Source: Pseudomonadota bacterium (GTDB lineage: Bacteria; Pseudomonadota; Alphaproteobacteria; Caulobacterales; Caulobacteraceae). Taken from it: a DNA stretch of 64,000 nucleotides. Numbering within the stretch: position 1 is the stretch's first letter; every line of letters begins with the position of its first letter. The notes beneath the pieces are model-generated. The model was not told the origin of the DNA. It did not search any database and worked only from the letters and a program-made list of their open reading frames with translations. Shown in pieces: positions 1 through 8,289 of this stretch. The stretch is taken from contig JAEWJI010000062.1 in NCBI GenBank assembly GCA_023386645.1, forward strand, positions 62,001-126,000, in the 5' to 3' direction. Made by a program: the position numbers and the translations under genes.

Positions 1-667
1 AAGTACGTTGGTCGGTGACATTCAGGCCGTTGATATAATAGACGCTTTCGGCAGCAGATGTTCCCGACAGCGAAACCAGCCCCTGGTTCCGACGCGAGCT
101 CGCCCCGATGCTGGCGTCCGGCAGGCTGGCCCCAGGGGTGAACAGGGTCACCGCGTTGATGCTACGACCGGTCGGTACGCGTTCCGCGAACTCCTGCACA
201 TCGACGGTCAGACCGGTATCGGTCCGGTTGAAGTCCTGCACGCGACGGACACCCGTGACGACGATGTCCTCCACTGAGCCAGCGTCTCCGCTGGAAACGG
301 TGAAGGCATAAGAGGAACTGCCAGGCGAAACGCTGATCGACTGGTTCAGCTGGACAACGCCGTCGACACTGATCGTCACATCGTAGGCGCCCACGGCGAG
401 AGCCGGCAGGCGGAAGCCCCCGTTCGCGTCGGTCACGGTGGACCGAACAGCGCCTTGAGCGGAGGTGACACTGACGGCCGCACCGGCGACAGCAGTGCCG
501 CTCTGGTCCGACACCGAACCCGTCAGAGTGCCCGAGGTGTAATCCTGCGCCACGGCGGCGGTCGGCATGGCCACGAGCACGGCCGGAGCGGCGACAAGCG
601 CCATCAGGGCGGCCCCACCGATCATCGTCGATGCCAACAACCGTTCGCGAATTTTCTGAATTTTCAA
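1..667 (-). CDS. TonB-dependent receptor with carboxypeptidase-regulatory-like N-terminal domain (5' part only)
   Basis: This is the first 222 codons of an outer-membrane TonB-dependent receptor that runs off the left edge. I chose a TTG start at 665-667 because AGGAGG lies 6 nt upstream and translation from it gives a clean signal peptide (KIQKIRERLL, a hydrophobic stretch, then AVAQD). Next comes a carboxypeptidase-regulatory-like beta domain of about 80 residues (GTLTGSVSDQSG, then VTDANGGFRLPAL), and then a TonB-box/plug start (VEDIVVTGVRR). The plug continues with SINAVTLFTPG and YYINGLNVTDQ. Receptors of this build import large substrates in Caulobacterales; the substrate cannot be told. 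An in-frame ATG 14 codons downstream is an alternative start but would remove the charged n-region of the signal. Confidence 0.85.
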   Translation of the reverse strand, partial: MKIQKIRERLLASTMIGGAALMALVAAPAVLVAMPTAAVAQDYTSGTLTGSVSDQSGTAVAGAAVSVTSAQGAVRSTVTDANGGFRLPALAVGAYDVTISVDGVVQLNQSISVSPGSSSYAFTVSSGDAGSVEDIVVTGVRRVQDFNRTDTGLTVDVQEFAERVPTGRSINAVTLFTPGASLPDASIGASSRRNQGLVSLSGTSAAESVYYINGLNVTDQRT

Positions 668-808
668 CTCGGTCCTCCTGAGACCAGCGCCCGAAGTGTG
701 GCATTCGGGCCGCGCGGCAACCAAATTCCGTCCAATTTCACTTGAGCGGACCTGCGACCATTAGTCCTGTTTGGCCTCCGGTCCAGGCGAAATTACAGCT
801 TCGTAATC

Positions 809-842
809 CTGTGGCAGCCAAGCTGTCGCAAACTCGCCACAG
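809..842. promoter_or_regulatory. Inverted repeat upstream of the DUF442 gene
   Basis: CTGTGGC (809-815) and GCCACAG (836-842) are perfect inverted 7-bp arms with a 20-nt spacer. Just upstream is a shorter pair, ATTAC (792-796) and GTAAT (803-807). Both lie between the divergent receptor gene and the DUF442 gene. This could be an operator or an mRNA hairpin; nothing in the sequence decides which. Confidence 0.3.
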
Positions 843-870
843 TCCCGCCTTGCAGATCATCGGAGGGCAG

Positions 871-1278
871 ATGAAGCCGCGCCAGCTTGATGAACGAGTG
901 CTCGTTTCCGGCCAGATATCAGCGGCCGACATTGCCGGACTCGCCGCCCAGGGCGTGGCCGTCCTCGTGTGCCATCGGCCGGATGAGGAGGACCCGGATC
1001 AGCCATCTGGACACGACCTCGCCGCGGTCGCCCAAGCCCATGGCATGAGCTTCGTCTCCATTCCCGTGCGCGGCATGCCGGGCCCCGAGGCCGGCTCAGC
1101 CACCCGCCGGGCCATCGAGGACGCGCCGGCCGGGAGGAGCGTTCTGATGTTCTGTCGCTCCGGACTGCGCTCGACGGCTGCCTGGGCGCTCGGCCAGCGG
1201 GAGGTCGGCGACGATGCCGCCACGCTCCGCGCGAAGGCGGCCCGGGCGGGTTACGACCTCACAGCCCTGCCTCTATGA
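871..1278 (+). CDS. TIGR01244/DUF442 family sulfur transferase-like protein
   Basis: 135 aa. The protein has the cysteine-phosphatase-like fold of the TIGR01244 (DUF442, 'beta-lactamase hydrolase-like') family. The P-loop reads MFCRSGLRST (C-x-S-G-x-R-S-T), with Cys as the presumed nucleophile and Arg binding the anion; the N-terminus LDERVLVSGQI is typical. Members occur alone or fused to persulfide dioxygenases and are linked to sulfide detoxification. The ATG at 871 is preceded by CGGAGGG. A longer frame opens at 742 but has no ribosome-binding site and would run through the promoter region. The next gene is a metallo-beta-lactamase-fold hydrolase, but it is of the LACTB2 type, so a shared sulfur pathway is only a guess. 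Confidence 0.85.
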   Translation: MKPRQLDERVLVSGQISAADIAGLAAQGVAVLVCHRPDEEDPDQPSGHDLAAVAQAHGMSFVSIPVRGMPGPEAGSATRRAIEDAPAGRSVLMFCRSGLRSTAAWALGQREVGDDAATLRAKAARAGYDLTALPL

Positions 1279-1285
1279 TCCGCGA

Positions 1286-1432
1286 TCAGCGCTGGATCGT
1301 CACCCGGCTCGCATAGGGCACGGGCTCCGGCGTACACGAGGCCGCCACAAGCTGCATCGCCATGAGACACAGGATGGCGGCCGCCAGCGGCTGGAGCCGA
1401 TTTGATACAGAACAGGCGATCGACCGGACCAA
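1286..1432 (-). CDS. Possible small secreted or lipid-anchored peptide
   Basis: A 48-codon frame with TTG start (1430-1432) and GGGAG 8 nt upstream. The product has a hydrophobic stretch (LAAAILCLMAMQLVAA) followed by SCTPEPVP, which resembles a bacterial lipoprotein or signal-peptide junction. It lies alone between two plus-strand genes. I recognise no family. Codon use looks plausible, but the reading is short and the start is non-ATG, so it may not be a gene. Confidence 0.3.
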   Translation of the reverse strand: MVRSIACSVSNRLQPLAAAILCLMAMQLVAASCTPEPVPYASRVTIQR

Positions 1433-1493
1433 GACGCGCGCTCCCAAAGGGTTTAGGAGCGGTTAAACGCAAGGCCCGGACCACAGCCGCCGC

Positions 1494-2396
1494 ATGATCC
1501 CCTTCGTCCGAAGCTTCGATTTCGCCTATGGCCGATGCGACGCGGTTTCGCCGCTGATCCGGCGGGTCGTGGCGAACAACCCCGGCCCCTTCACCTTCAC
1601 GGGCACCGGAACCTACATTATCGGGCGGCCCGAGCCGGCGGCTGGTGTGGCGGTGATCGACCCGGGGCCGCTGGACGACGGCCATCTCGCCGCGCTCCTG
1701 AAGGCGGTCGCCGGACAGCCCGTCACCCATATCCTGGTCACCCACACCCACCGCGACCATGCGCCCCTGGCGCGTCCGTTCGCCGAGGCCGTCGGGGCTC
1801 CGGTCCTGGCGGCGCGACCGCCCCTAATGCAGGCGCATGTGTCGGGGGGGCTGGACGAGGACGTGGACGTCGACTTCGTCCCCGACTTTCTTGTGGAGGA
1901 TGGGACGGTCATCACTGGAGATGGATGGAGCCTGGAGGTGCTGGCCACCCCGGGTCACGCCTCGAACCACATCGCGTTCGCCCTACGGGAAGAGAACGCG
2001 TTGTTCAGCGGCGACCATGTCATGGGCTGGTCGACCACGGTGGTCGCACCGCCCGATGGAGACATGGCTGACTACATCCGCAGCCTCGACAAGGTGATCG
2101 CCGGAAACTTCGCGACCCTGTGGCCGACTCACGGCCCTCCCGTGACCGAGCCGGCGCCCTTCCTCTCGGCGTACAAGGCGCACCGTCTGGAGCGTGAGCG
2201 GCAGGTGCTGGAGCGACTCGATGCCGGCGACGAGACCATCGGCGAGATGGTGCCTGTGCTGTACGCCAGCGTGGACCCTCGCCTGTGGCCGGCCGCCTCT
2301 CTGTCCGTCCTGGCCCACCTGATCAAGCTGGTGAAGGAGGGGCGGGCGACCACGCAGGCCGAGCCTTCCATGCACGCGGTCTACCGCCCCGGCTGA
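1494..2396 (+). CDS. MBL-fold metallo-hydrolase (LACTB2-like)
   Basis: 300 aa. The metallo-beta-lactamase signature HTHRDH (H84, H86, D88, H89) predicts a two-zinc site. Further metal-ligand regions follow: TPGHASNHI, the FSGDHVMGW aspartate and the PTHGPP histidine. The C-terminal winged-helix-like tail (SVLAHLIKLVKEGRA) matches the LACTB2/GloB-like group of Alphaproteobacteria, in which the N-terminus NNPGPFTFTGTGTYIIG is highly conserved. Proposed activity is hydrolysis of a thioester or phosphodiester; the substrate is unknown. The 3' end overlaps the convergent DUF1499 gene by 16 nt. Confidence 0.88.
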   Translation: MIPFVRSFDFAYGRCDAVSPLIRRVVANNPGPFTFTGTGTYIIGRPEPAAGVAVIDPGPLDDGHLAALLKAVAGQPVTHILVTHTHRDHAPLARPFAEAVGAPVLAARPPLMQAHVSGGLDEDVDVDFVPDFLVEDGTVITGDGWSLEVLATPGHASNHIAFALREENALFSGDHVMGWSTTVVAPPDGDMADYIRSLDKVIAGNFATLWPTHGPPVTEPAPFLSAYKAHRLERERQVLERLDAGDETIGEMVPVLYASVDPRLWPAASLSVLAHLIKLVKEGRATTQAEPSMHAVYRPG

Positions 2397-3103
2397 AGCT
2401 CGGCGACGATCCGGCGGACCAGACGGCACGCTTCGTCTCCGTCGGGCCGGGCCTCCCGGGCCGCGACGCGGACATCGGTCTGCCCCGGTCGGATCCGGAT
2501 GGTGGCGTCATAGCCGAACTGGAACCAGAAGGTGCTGAGCGACCCGTCGGCGCGACCAACCCCGAAGCCCAAGACATCGAAACCGGCCTGCTCCAAGGCG
2601 TAGGCGGCCGCGCCCGGCGCCGCCTGGGTCGGCAGGGACGCCGCGTCGCAGTCCTGATATCCGGCGCCCAGCACCGCCGGCTCCGCGCCTGCCCCGGCTC
2701 GCACTGCTTGCAATCGCGTTGAGAAGACGGGCGGTTCGGCCCGGTCCGTGGTCGCCTGAAACGCCGGCGCAGCCGTGCCGGCATAGGCTGCGTAGTCGGT
2801 GGCCCTCAAATGCTGTGCGTAGAGCGCGAGGGTTGCGCAGCTGACGACCACCGTCGCCCCGACCCACGGCCATGCCCTGCGATCATGCATGGCGACGACA
2901 ATGGAGCCCAGAGCCGCCAGCGCACCGAGCGCCGCCAGCCCAACCCCGACCCTCATAGTCAGAAGCGAATAGCCGACGGGCCAGTCCCACAAGCCGGTGC
3001 GTACACCGGCCACGGCGAGGAAGACCAGAAGAGGGGCGGCCAGGGCGAGCGCGAGCAGGAGCTTGGGCAATCCGCCCTCCCCGCCCCTGCGTCCAGCCGC
3101 CAT
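2381..3103 (-). CDS. DUF1499 domain membrane protein
   Basis: 240 aa. Hydrophobic segments at about residues 14-35, 43-70 and 78-95 predict three membrane helices. The C-terminal half (from about residue 105) is a DUF1499 domain, with conserved ALEQAGFDVLG, FWFQFGYDATIRIRPG and VDVRVAAREARPDGDEA-like elements. It starts 4 nt after the stop of the acyl-CoA ligase gene, so the two form an operon with probable translational coupling. Function of DUF1499 is unknown; the domain is common in Alphaproteobacteria. Confidence 0.85.
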   Translation of the reverse strand: MAAGRRGGEGGLPKLLLALALAAPLLVFLAVAGVRTGLWDWPVGYSLLTMRVGVGLAALGALAALGSIVVAMHDRRAWPWVGATVVVSCATLALYAQHLRATDYAAYAGTAAPAFQATTDRAEPPVFSTRLQAVRAGAGAEPAVLGAGYQDCDAASLPTQAAPGAAAYALEQAGFDVLGFGVGRADGSLSTFWFQFGYDATIRIRPGQTDVRVAAREARPDGDEACRLVRRIVAELQPGR

Positions 3104-3107
3104 CAGC

Positions 3108-4757
3108 TCAGGCGTCGGCCGCGGCCATGGCCGCGGTGGGCAGACGGTAGTCCTTCATCTGCTCGCGCAGCAGCTTCTTGTCGATCTTGCCGGTGGCGCC
3201 CAGCGGGATGTCGTCGACGAAGACCACGTCGTCGGGCATCCACCATTTCGCGATCTTGCCCTGCAGGAAGTCGAGGAACTCCTGCTTCTCGGCCGTCTCG
3301 CCGGGCTTGGGCTTGATCAGCAGAACCGGCCGCTCGTCCCATTTCGGATGGGCCGCGCCGATTACGGCCGCCAGCTCGGCCTTCGGATGCCCGACCGCGA
3401 TGTTTTCGATTTCGATGGACGATATCCATTCGCCGCCCGACTTGATCACGTCCTTGGCCCGGTCCGTGATCTGCATGAAACCATGCTCGTCGATGGTGGA
3501 GACGTCGCCGGTGTCGAAAAAGCCCTCGTGGTCGAGGATATCGCCGCCCTCTTCCTTGAAATAGGCGCGGGCGATGGTCGGCCCCTTGATCATCAGGCGC
3601 CCGTAGGTCTGCCCGTCACGCGACATCTCCTGCCCGGCGTAGTTCTTGAGCTTGAGTTCGACGCCCAGCGGCGGCACCCCCTGTTTCACGCGCCACTTCA
3701 TCTGCTCGTCATACGGCAGGGCCAGGAGCTCGGGCGGCAGGTTGGAGAGCGTTCCGATGGGTGACGTCTCAGTCATCCCCCAGCCCTGAAGCACCTCGAC
3801 GCCGAACTCGTCGTTGAAGGCGCGGATCAGGCTCTCAGGAACCGCAGAGCCGCCGATCAGAACCCGCTTCACCGTAGAGAGCTTGAGGTTGTTCTCGCGC
3901 AGGTGGGCCAGGAGCCCTTGCCAGACGGTGGGAACGGCCGCGGAGAAGGTGACGCGCTCGGTCTCCAGCAGCTCGTAGATCGAGGCGCCATCCATCTTTG
4001 CGCCAGGCATGACCAGCTTGGAGCCCGCCGCCGGCCCGCCGAAGGCGATGCCCCAGGCGTTGGCGTGGAACATCGGCACGACCGGGAGGATTACCTCCTT
4101 CGGCGTCGCACCCAGTACCGTGGTCTGCAGCCCCATCAGCGTGTGAATGAAGTTCGACCGGTGCGAGTACAGCACCCCCTTGGGGTTGCCGGTCGTCCCC
4201 GAGGTGTAGCAGAGGCCGCAGGCGGTCTGCTCGTCGAAGTCACCCCAGACGCAGTCCTCCGACTGGCCGGAGATGATCGCCTCGTAACAGTCGGCCTTGG
4301 GCAGCTTGGTCGCCGGCATCGACCATTCGTCGGTCATGACGATCACCCGCTCGACCGTCGGGCAATGAGGCAGCACCGCCTCCAGCAACGGAATGAAGGT
4401 CAGGTCGACGAAGATCATCCGATCCTCGGCGTGGTTGATGATGTAGATGAGCTGTTCGGGAAACAGGCGCGGGTTCAGGGTGTGGCAAACCGCGCCGATT
4501 CCCATGATGCCGTACCAGGCTTCGATGTGACGGCCGGTGTTCCACGCCAGGGTGGCGATCCGGTCGCCGGGCTTCACATCCCAGCACTTCAGTACGTTGG
4601 AGACCTGCTTGGCCCGGCGGTGGATGTCGGCATAGGTCGTGCGGACGATCGGCCCCTCGACCGACCGCGTGACGACCTCGCGGCTTGGGTGCCAGTTCCT
4701 GGCGTGGTCCAGGATCTTGTCGACCGTCAACGGCCAATCCTGCATCAATCCGAGCAT
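3108..4757 (-). CDS. Acyl-CoA synthetase (AMP-forming), medium/long-chain fatty acid or 3-methylthiopropionyl-CoA ligase type
   Basis: 549 aa. This ANL-superfamily adenylating enzyme activates a carboxylic acid to its CoA thioester with ATP. Motifs are the P-loop YTSGTTGNPKGV, the A5 motif GWGMTETSP, the A7/A8 hinge FDTGDVSTIDEHGFMQITDRAKDVIKSGG region (read as separate motifs) and the A10 lysine in GATGKIDKK. The start at 4755-4757 has GAGGG upstream and gives MLGLMQDWPLTVDKILDHA, the N-terminus usual for this subgroup; the frame is open 47 codons further upstream without a matching signal. Substrate length cannot be assigned from sequence. Downstream is the DUF1499 membrane protein. Confidence 0.85.
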   Translation of the reverse strand: MLGLMQDWPLTVDKILDHARNWHPSREVVTRSVEGPIVRTTYADIHRRAKQVSNVLKCWDVKPGDRIATLAWNTGRHIEAWYGIMGIGAVCHTLNPRLFPEQLIYIINHAEDRMIFVDLTFIPLLEAVLPHCPTVERVIVMTDEWSMPATKLPKADCYEAIISGQSEDCVWGDFDEQTACGLCYTSGTTGNPKGVLYSHRSNFIHTLMGLQTTVLGATPKEVILPVVPMFHANAWGIAFGGPAAGSKLVMPGAKMDGASIYELLETERVTFSAAVPTVWQGLLAHLRENNLKLSTVKRVLIGGSAVPESLIRAFNDEFGVEVLQGWGMTETSPIGTLSNLPPELLALPYDEQMKWRVKQGVPPLGVELKLKNYAGQEMSRDGQTYGRLMIKGPTIARAYFKEEGGDILDHEGFFDTGDVSTIDEHGFMQITDRAKDVIKSGGEWISSIEIENIAVGHPKAELAAVIGAAHPKWDERPVLLIKPKPGETAEKQEFLDFLQGKIAKWWMPDDVVFVDDIPLGATGKIDKKLLREQMKDYRLPTAAMAAADA

Positions 4758-4897
4758 CCGCGATCCCTCAAATGCGCCGACTGAACGCGGCGCTTGGCGG
4801 CACGCTATCGGGGTGAACGGCGATAAGCAACGCGGCGCCCGCGACACGAGAGCGCGGCGGCTCTGGCGTCCTCCGCCCGGAAGGCTAGAACGCCGCA

Positions 4898-5539
4898 ATG
4901 GCCATATTGATCGCGATCACCGGCGGCTCGGGTTCGGGCAAGAGCACCCTGGCAGAGGCCGTCATCGCGGCTCTCCCCACCGGCGCGGCGGTGCTCCTGC
5001 GGGAGGATTCCTACTACAGGGACGCCGCGTCCATGCCCGGTTTCGATCCCCTGACCTTCGACTTTGACGATGTCGCCGCCCGCGACCACGATCTGCTGGC
5101 CCGGGACCTCGAACAACTCAAGGCCGGACGCGACATCGTCGCCCCGATCTATTCCTTCATCCATCACGGTCGCAGGCCGGGTGGAGACCCTGTGCGTGCC
5201 GCCGAGGTCATCGTGGTCGAGGGCACCCACCTGCTTTGCACGCCCAAGCTGGTCGATCTGTTCGACGTGCGGGTCTTCGTCGACACCCCCGCCGACATCC
5301 GCTTCATTCGCCGACTACTCCGCGACCAGGAGGAGCGAGGACGTACAGCGGAGTCGGTCATCCTGCAGTATCTCGCCACGGTCCGGCCGGGACATGAGCG
5401 ACTGACCGAACCGTCCCGCACCCGCGCCGACTTCATCGTCGCCGACACCACCGCCGCCGTGAGGCTGGAGGACCCTCAAGCGGTGGTTCGCCTGGCCGCG
5501 CCACTACTCGCGCATCCGCTCCTGGCGTCGCTTTTCTAA
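4898..5539 (+). CDS. udk: Uridine kinase family protein
   Basis: 213 aa. P-loop kinase with Walker A GGSGSGKST (residues 9-17), an acidic EDSYYRDAASMPGFDPLTFDFD region matching the uridine-binding loop of uridine kinase, and VIVVEGTHLL as the Walker B-like strand. It would phosphorylate uridine or cytidine to UMP or CMP in pyrimidine salvage. Length is typical (about 210 aa). The gene is divergent from the acyl-CoA ligase and stands alone before the TetR regulator. A related phosphoribulokinase-like nucleoside kinase is the main alternative. Confidence 0.8.
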   Translation: MAILIAITGGSGSGKSTLAEAVIAALPTGAAVLLREDSYYRDAASMPGFDPLTFDFDDVAARDHDLLARDLEQLKAGRDIVAPIYSFIHHGRRPGGDPVRAAEVIVVEGTHLLCTPKLVDLFDVRVFVDTPADIRFIRRLLRDQEERGRTAESVILQYLATVRPGHERLTEPSRTRADFIVADTTAAVRLEDPQAVVRLAAPLLAHPLLASLF

Positions 5540-5598
5540 ACTTCGGGTTGCACTCTCATGCGATTCGGTCAAATTCGGACGATCACCGGTTTGCGAAC

Positions 5599-6243
5599 AT
5601 GATGTCAGCTGCCAAGGCTCCGCTCGACCCGACCCGCGACCCGACGGCCGACGACCCCCGTCGGGGCGTCATCCTGATGTACGCCCGGCAGGCGTTTCTC
5701 AGTGAGGGTTATTCCGCAGCGAAGATGGAACCGCTGGCTCGACAGGCTCAGGTCTCGACGGCGACCCTCTACGCCCAGTTCAATTCCAAGGCCGATCTCT
5801 TCGCCGCTGTTCTGGAAGACGCGGCAAACGACTTCACGCTGCAGATGGCACCTGTTCAGGCGGTTGAAGGCTCCGCGCGAGACCAGCTCATGGCCTTCGC
5901 CCTGGCCTATGCCGAGTTTCTGGCCAATCCGAATGTGCGGGCGATTTTTCGCCTGATCCTTGCGGAGCGGCCGCAGTTTCCGGAGGTCACCGCGCGGTTC
6001 TTCGACCAGGGTCGCCATGACGTCGGGGCGGCCTTGGTCGACGCGCTTACCGCCCTGGCAGGTCAGAACGAATTGCGGATCGATGATCCCATGGCGGCCG
6101 CGGGCCAGTTGCTAGGCATGATCGAACATCCGGTCTTCTTCGTGCCCCTCGTGCTTGGCGACAAGGCGCCTTCCGATCGTCCGGCTGCCGAGATCGCCAA
6201 GGACGCGGTCGAGACCTTCCTCGCCCGCTATCAGAACCGCTGA
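5599..6243 (+). CDS. TetR/AcrR family transcriptional regulator
   Basis: 214 aa from this start. The N-terminal TetR helix-turn-helix is clear (GVILMYARQAFLSEGYSA, then MEPLARQAQVSTATLYAQF and SKADLFAAVL). The C-terminal part looks like the TetR_C_7/AefR-like ligand domain (FALAYAEFLANPNVRAIFRLI). The start is uncertain: ATG at 5599 and 5602 are both usable and an in-frame ATG lies at 5548; none has a strong ribosome-binding site. No obvious target gene is adjacent; the neighbours are uridine kinase and convergent pdxH. Confidence 0.8.
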   Translation: MMSAAKAPLDPTRDPTADDPRRGVILMYARQAFLSEGYSAAKMEPLARQAQVSTATLYAQFNSKADLFAAVLEDAANDFTLQMAPVQAVEGSARDQLMAFALAYAEFLANPNVRAIFRLILAERPQFPEVTARFFDQGRHDVGAALVDALTALAGQNELRIDDPMAAAGQLLGMIEHPVFFVPLVLGDKAPSDRPAAEIAKDAVETFLARYQNR

Positions 6244-6257
6244 ACCCTGCCGGCCGC

Positions 6258-6926
6258 TCAGGGATAAAGGCGTTCCCGAGCCCAGCCCTTCGCCCGTCGG
6301 ATGAACCGGAGCCGGTCATGCAGCCGGAACGGGCGGTCACGCCAGAACTCGACCGTTTCAGGCAGGAGACGCCAGCCCGTCCAGCGTTCGGGACGAGGCG
6401 GCTCCTGCTCCCCGAACCGCTCCGTAGCGCGGGCGACGGCCGCTTCCAGCTCGGCCCGGCTGCGTAGAGGCCGCGACTGGTCGGAGGCCCAGGCGCCGAT
6501 GCGGCTTTCCCTTGCACGGCTGGCGAAATAGGCGTCCGCTTCCTCAGCAGTGACCTCCTCGACCGGGCCTCGGACGCGCACCTGCCGACGTAGCGACTTC
6601 CAGTGCAGCAACACGGCTGCTCTGGGCTGGGCCTCCAACTGTCTGCCCTTGGCGCTCTCGCGGTTGGAATAGAAGGTCAGCCCCCGCTCCGAGACCTCCT
6701 TAAGCAAGACCATCCTGCAGTCCGGCAGACCATCGGAGTCCACCGTGGCCAAAGCCATGGCGTTGGGATCGTTGATTTCATGCGCCCGGGCATCCCTCAG
6801 CCAGTCGAGGAGCAGGCCGATCGGCTCATCACGCTCGAACGCCGCCTCGTCGCTGTTGGCGGCCAGGGCCGCGGCGTAATCCCGAGCGTATTCCTCGGCG
6901 GTCGGACTAGGGGGGATGTGGCTCAT
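6258..6926 (-). CDS. pdxH: Pyridoxamine 5'-phosphate oxidase
   Basis: 222 aa. FMN-dependent enzyme that oxidises pyridoxine or pyridoxamine 5'-phosphate to pyridoxal 5'-phosphate. The family features are DPNAMALATVDSDGLPDCRMVLLKE (substrate and FMN-binding strand region), FYSNRESAKGRQL, the middle GAWASDQSRPL and the C-terminal dimerisation signature PERWTGWRLLPETVEFW. It ends RERLYP, as in most family members. It lies 37 nt downstream of the YCII-like gene on the same strand and may be co-transcribed. Confidence 0.95.
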   Translation of the reverse strand: MSHIPPSPTAEEYARDYAAALAANSDEAAFERDEPIGLLLDWLRDARAHEINDPNAMALATVDSDGLPDCRMVLLKEVSERGLTFYSNRESAKGRQLEAQPRAAVLLHWKSLRRQVRVRGPVEEVTAEEADAYFASRARESRIGAWASDQSRPLRSRAELEAAVARATERFGEQEPPRPERWTGWRLLPETVEFWRDRPFRLHDRLRFIRRAKGWARERLYP

Positions 6927-6963
6927 CCCCCGCCTATAGCCCCGACCGCGCCGCCGTGGGAGT

Positions 6964-7410
6964 TCAGTCCCCCGATCCCTGGCCGAAGTCCGTACCCGAA
7001 CGGGCCCGTAGTTCGGCCTCGCGCACCTGCAGCTCCGGGGTGAAGGCTTCGCCGAAGTCCTCCATGTCCACGAAAGGGCGGATCTCGACCTCGCCGTGCA
7101 CGCCGTCGGTGTTCGGGATGCGCTTGGCCCACGCCACCGCGTCGTCCATGTCCTTCACCTTCCAGACCCAGTAGCCGGCGATCAGCTCCTTGGTCTCGGC
7201 GAATGGGCCGTCCACCACCGTGGGTGTCGAGCGGCCGTCGAAGATAACCCGCTTGCCGTAGGACGAGGGCTTCAGCCCGTCCCCGCCCAAGATCATGCCC
7301 GCGTTGACCAGCTCTTCGTTGAAGTCGGTCATCTCGCGGATCAGGGCCTCAGACGGCATGATGCCCGCCTCTATCTCAGGCGTAGCCTTGATCATCACCA
7401 TGACGCGCAT
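6964..7410 (-). CDS. YCII-related (DGPF-domain) protein
   Basis: 148 aa. The YCII-related fold is shown by MRVMVMIKATPE at the start and the DGPFAETKELIAGYWVWKVKDMDDAVAWAKR core, which includes the DGPF motif. Such proteins are small ferredoxin-like dimers of unclear function; related members accompany ECF sigma factors, but none is near here. The start is the ATG at 7408-7410 with AAAGGAGA upstream; a longer open frame has no such signal. The C-terminal 30 residues (RSGTDFGQGSGD tail) extend past the domain. Confidence 0.85.
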   Translation of the reverse strand: MRVMVMIKATPEIEAGIMPSEALIREMTDFNEELVNAGMILGGDGLKPSSYGKRVIFDGRSTPTVVDGPFAETKELIAGYWVWKVKDMDDAVAWAKRIPNTDGVHGEVEIRPFVDMEDFGEAFTPELQVREAELRARSGTDFGQGSGD

Positions 7411-7524
7411 CGGTCTCTCCTTTGGTGTTCGCCGCCCCGTGCGGCCGATGCCGGAACGACGAGCAGATCGGTTCCGCATCCTACAGTCACCAGGGGAAAT
7501 TTCGATCTGGTCCGTTCGGCAGGG

Positions 7525-7540
7525 TTAACCCGCCCTTGAC
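7525..7540 (+). promoter_or_regulatory. Candidate CtrA-type site upstream of the J-domain-like gene
   Basis: TTAA (7525-7528), seven bases, then TTGAC (7536-7540) matches the CtrA consensus TTAA-N7-TTAAC at 8 of 9 specified bases, 24 nt before the start codon. The first half lies inside a perfect palindrome, GGGTTAACCC. This is a pattern match only. Confidence 0.3.
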
Positions 7541-7564
7541 CATGACGGCCGCAACGCTTGCGGC

Positions 7565-8278
7565 ATGCGCCAACTCGCCAGCATTTCCGACGCCTATGCA
7601 CTGCTCGGCTTGCCGGGTCCGGCGTCCCCGGAATCCGTCACGGCGGCCTTTCGCCTGGCGGTCAAAGCGGCTCGTCCGGATGTTGCTGGCGGTGACGCGG
7701 AGCGATTTCGCCGTCTGATCGCGGCCTATCGACTAATTCAGAGCACCCCCCCGGTTCCGGCTCTGGCGGCGCCCGCCGCCCCACCGCGCCCCTCGCCAGT
7801 CGCCGCGCTGACTCCCATGCAGGCCCTGACGGGGGGGCAGATAACCGTGCGGCTAGCCCGCCGTTCGTTACGCGTGCGAGCGCCGGCGGGACTTCGCACC
7901 GGAGAGCACTTGCGGCTGACCGGCGCGGGCGACGATGGGGCGGACCTGTACCTGCCCGTGCTGATCCGCGGCTGCGAGCGATATCGAGTGGTGGGAGACG
8001 ACCTCTATATGACTTGGGACGCTAGCCCCCGGCTGCTGCGGGATGGCGGGCGGCTGGAGATCGAAACCCACGAGGGGCTTCGCTCGGCCTGGCTGACCCC
8101 AGGCCACCCCCTATCGGCGCGGCTCCGCTTCAAGGACCTCGGTCTTCCGGCGCGCGGCGTCCGTCGGCAGGGGCACCTGTTCGTTTCCTTGACCCCGGCC
8201 GAGGAGGCGCCCTCGGCCGCCGAAGATCTCCTCGCCCGCTTCACACGTGTCTGGACGCCGGAACGGCTGGCGGCCTAA
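7565..8278 (+). CDS. DnaJ-like protein with degenerate J-domain
   Basis: 237 aa. The N-terminal 55 residues align with a J-domain (DAYALLGLPGPASPESVTAAFR, then AERFRRLIAAYRLIQ), and residues about 85-225 resemble the DnaJ C-terminal substrate-binding domain (LTGGQITVRLARRSLRVRAP, LRLTGAGDDGADLYLPV). The HPD tripeptide needed to stimulate Hsp70 ATPase is RPD here (residues 37-39). No zinc-finger or G/F region is present; a short Ala/Pro linker replaces it. The gene is 11 nt upstream of aroC and probably co-transcribed. Whether it still works with DnaK is doubtful from sequence. Confidence 0.8.
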   Translation: MRQLASISDAYALLGLPGPASPESVTAAFRLAVKAARPDVAGGDAERFRRLIAAYRLIQSTPPVPALAAPAAPPRPSPVAALTPMQALTGGQITVRLARRSLRVRAPAGLRTGEHLRLTGAGDDGADLYLPVLIRGCERYRVVGDDLYMTWDASPRLLRDGGRLEIETHEGLRSAWLTPGHPLSARLRFKDLGLPARGVRRQGHLFVSLTPAEEAPSAAEDLLARFTRVWTPERLAA

Positions 8279-8289
8279 GCCTCCGTCGC

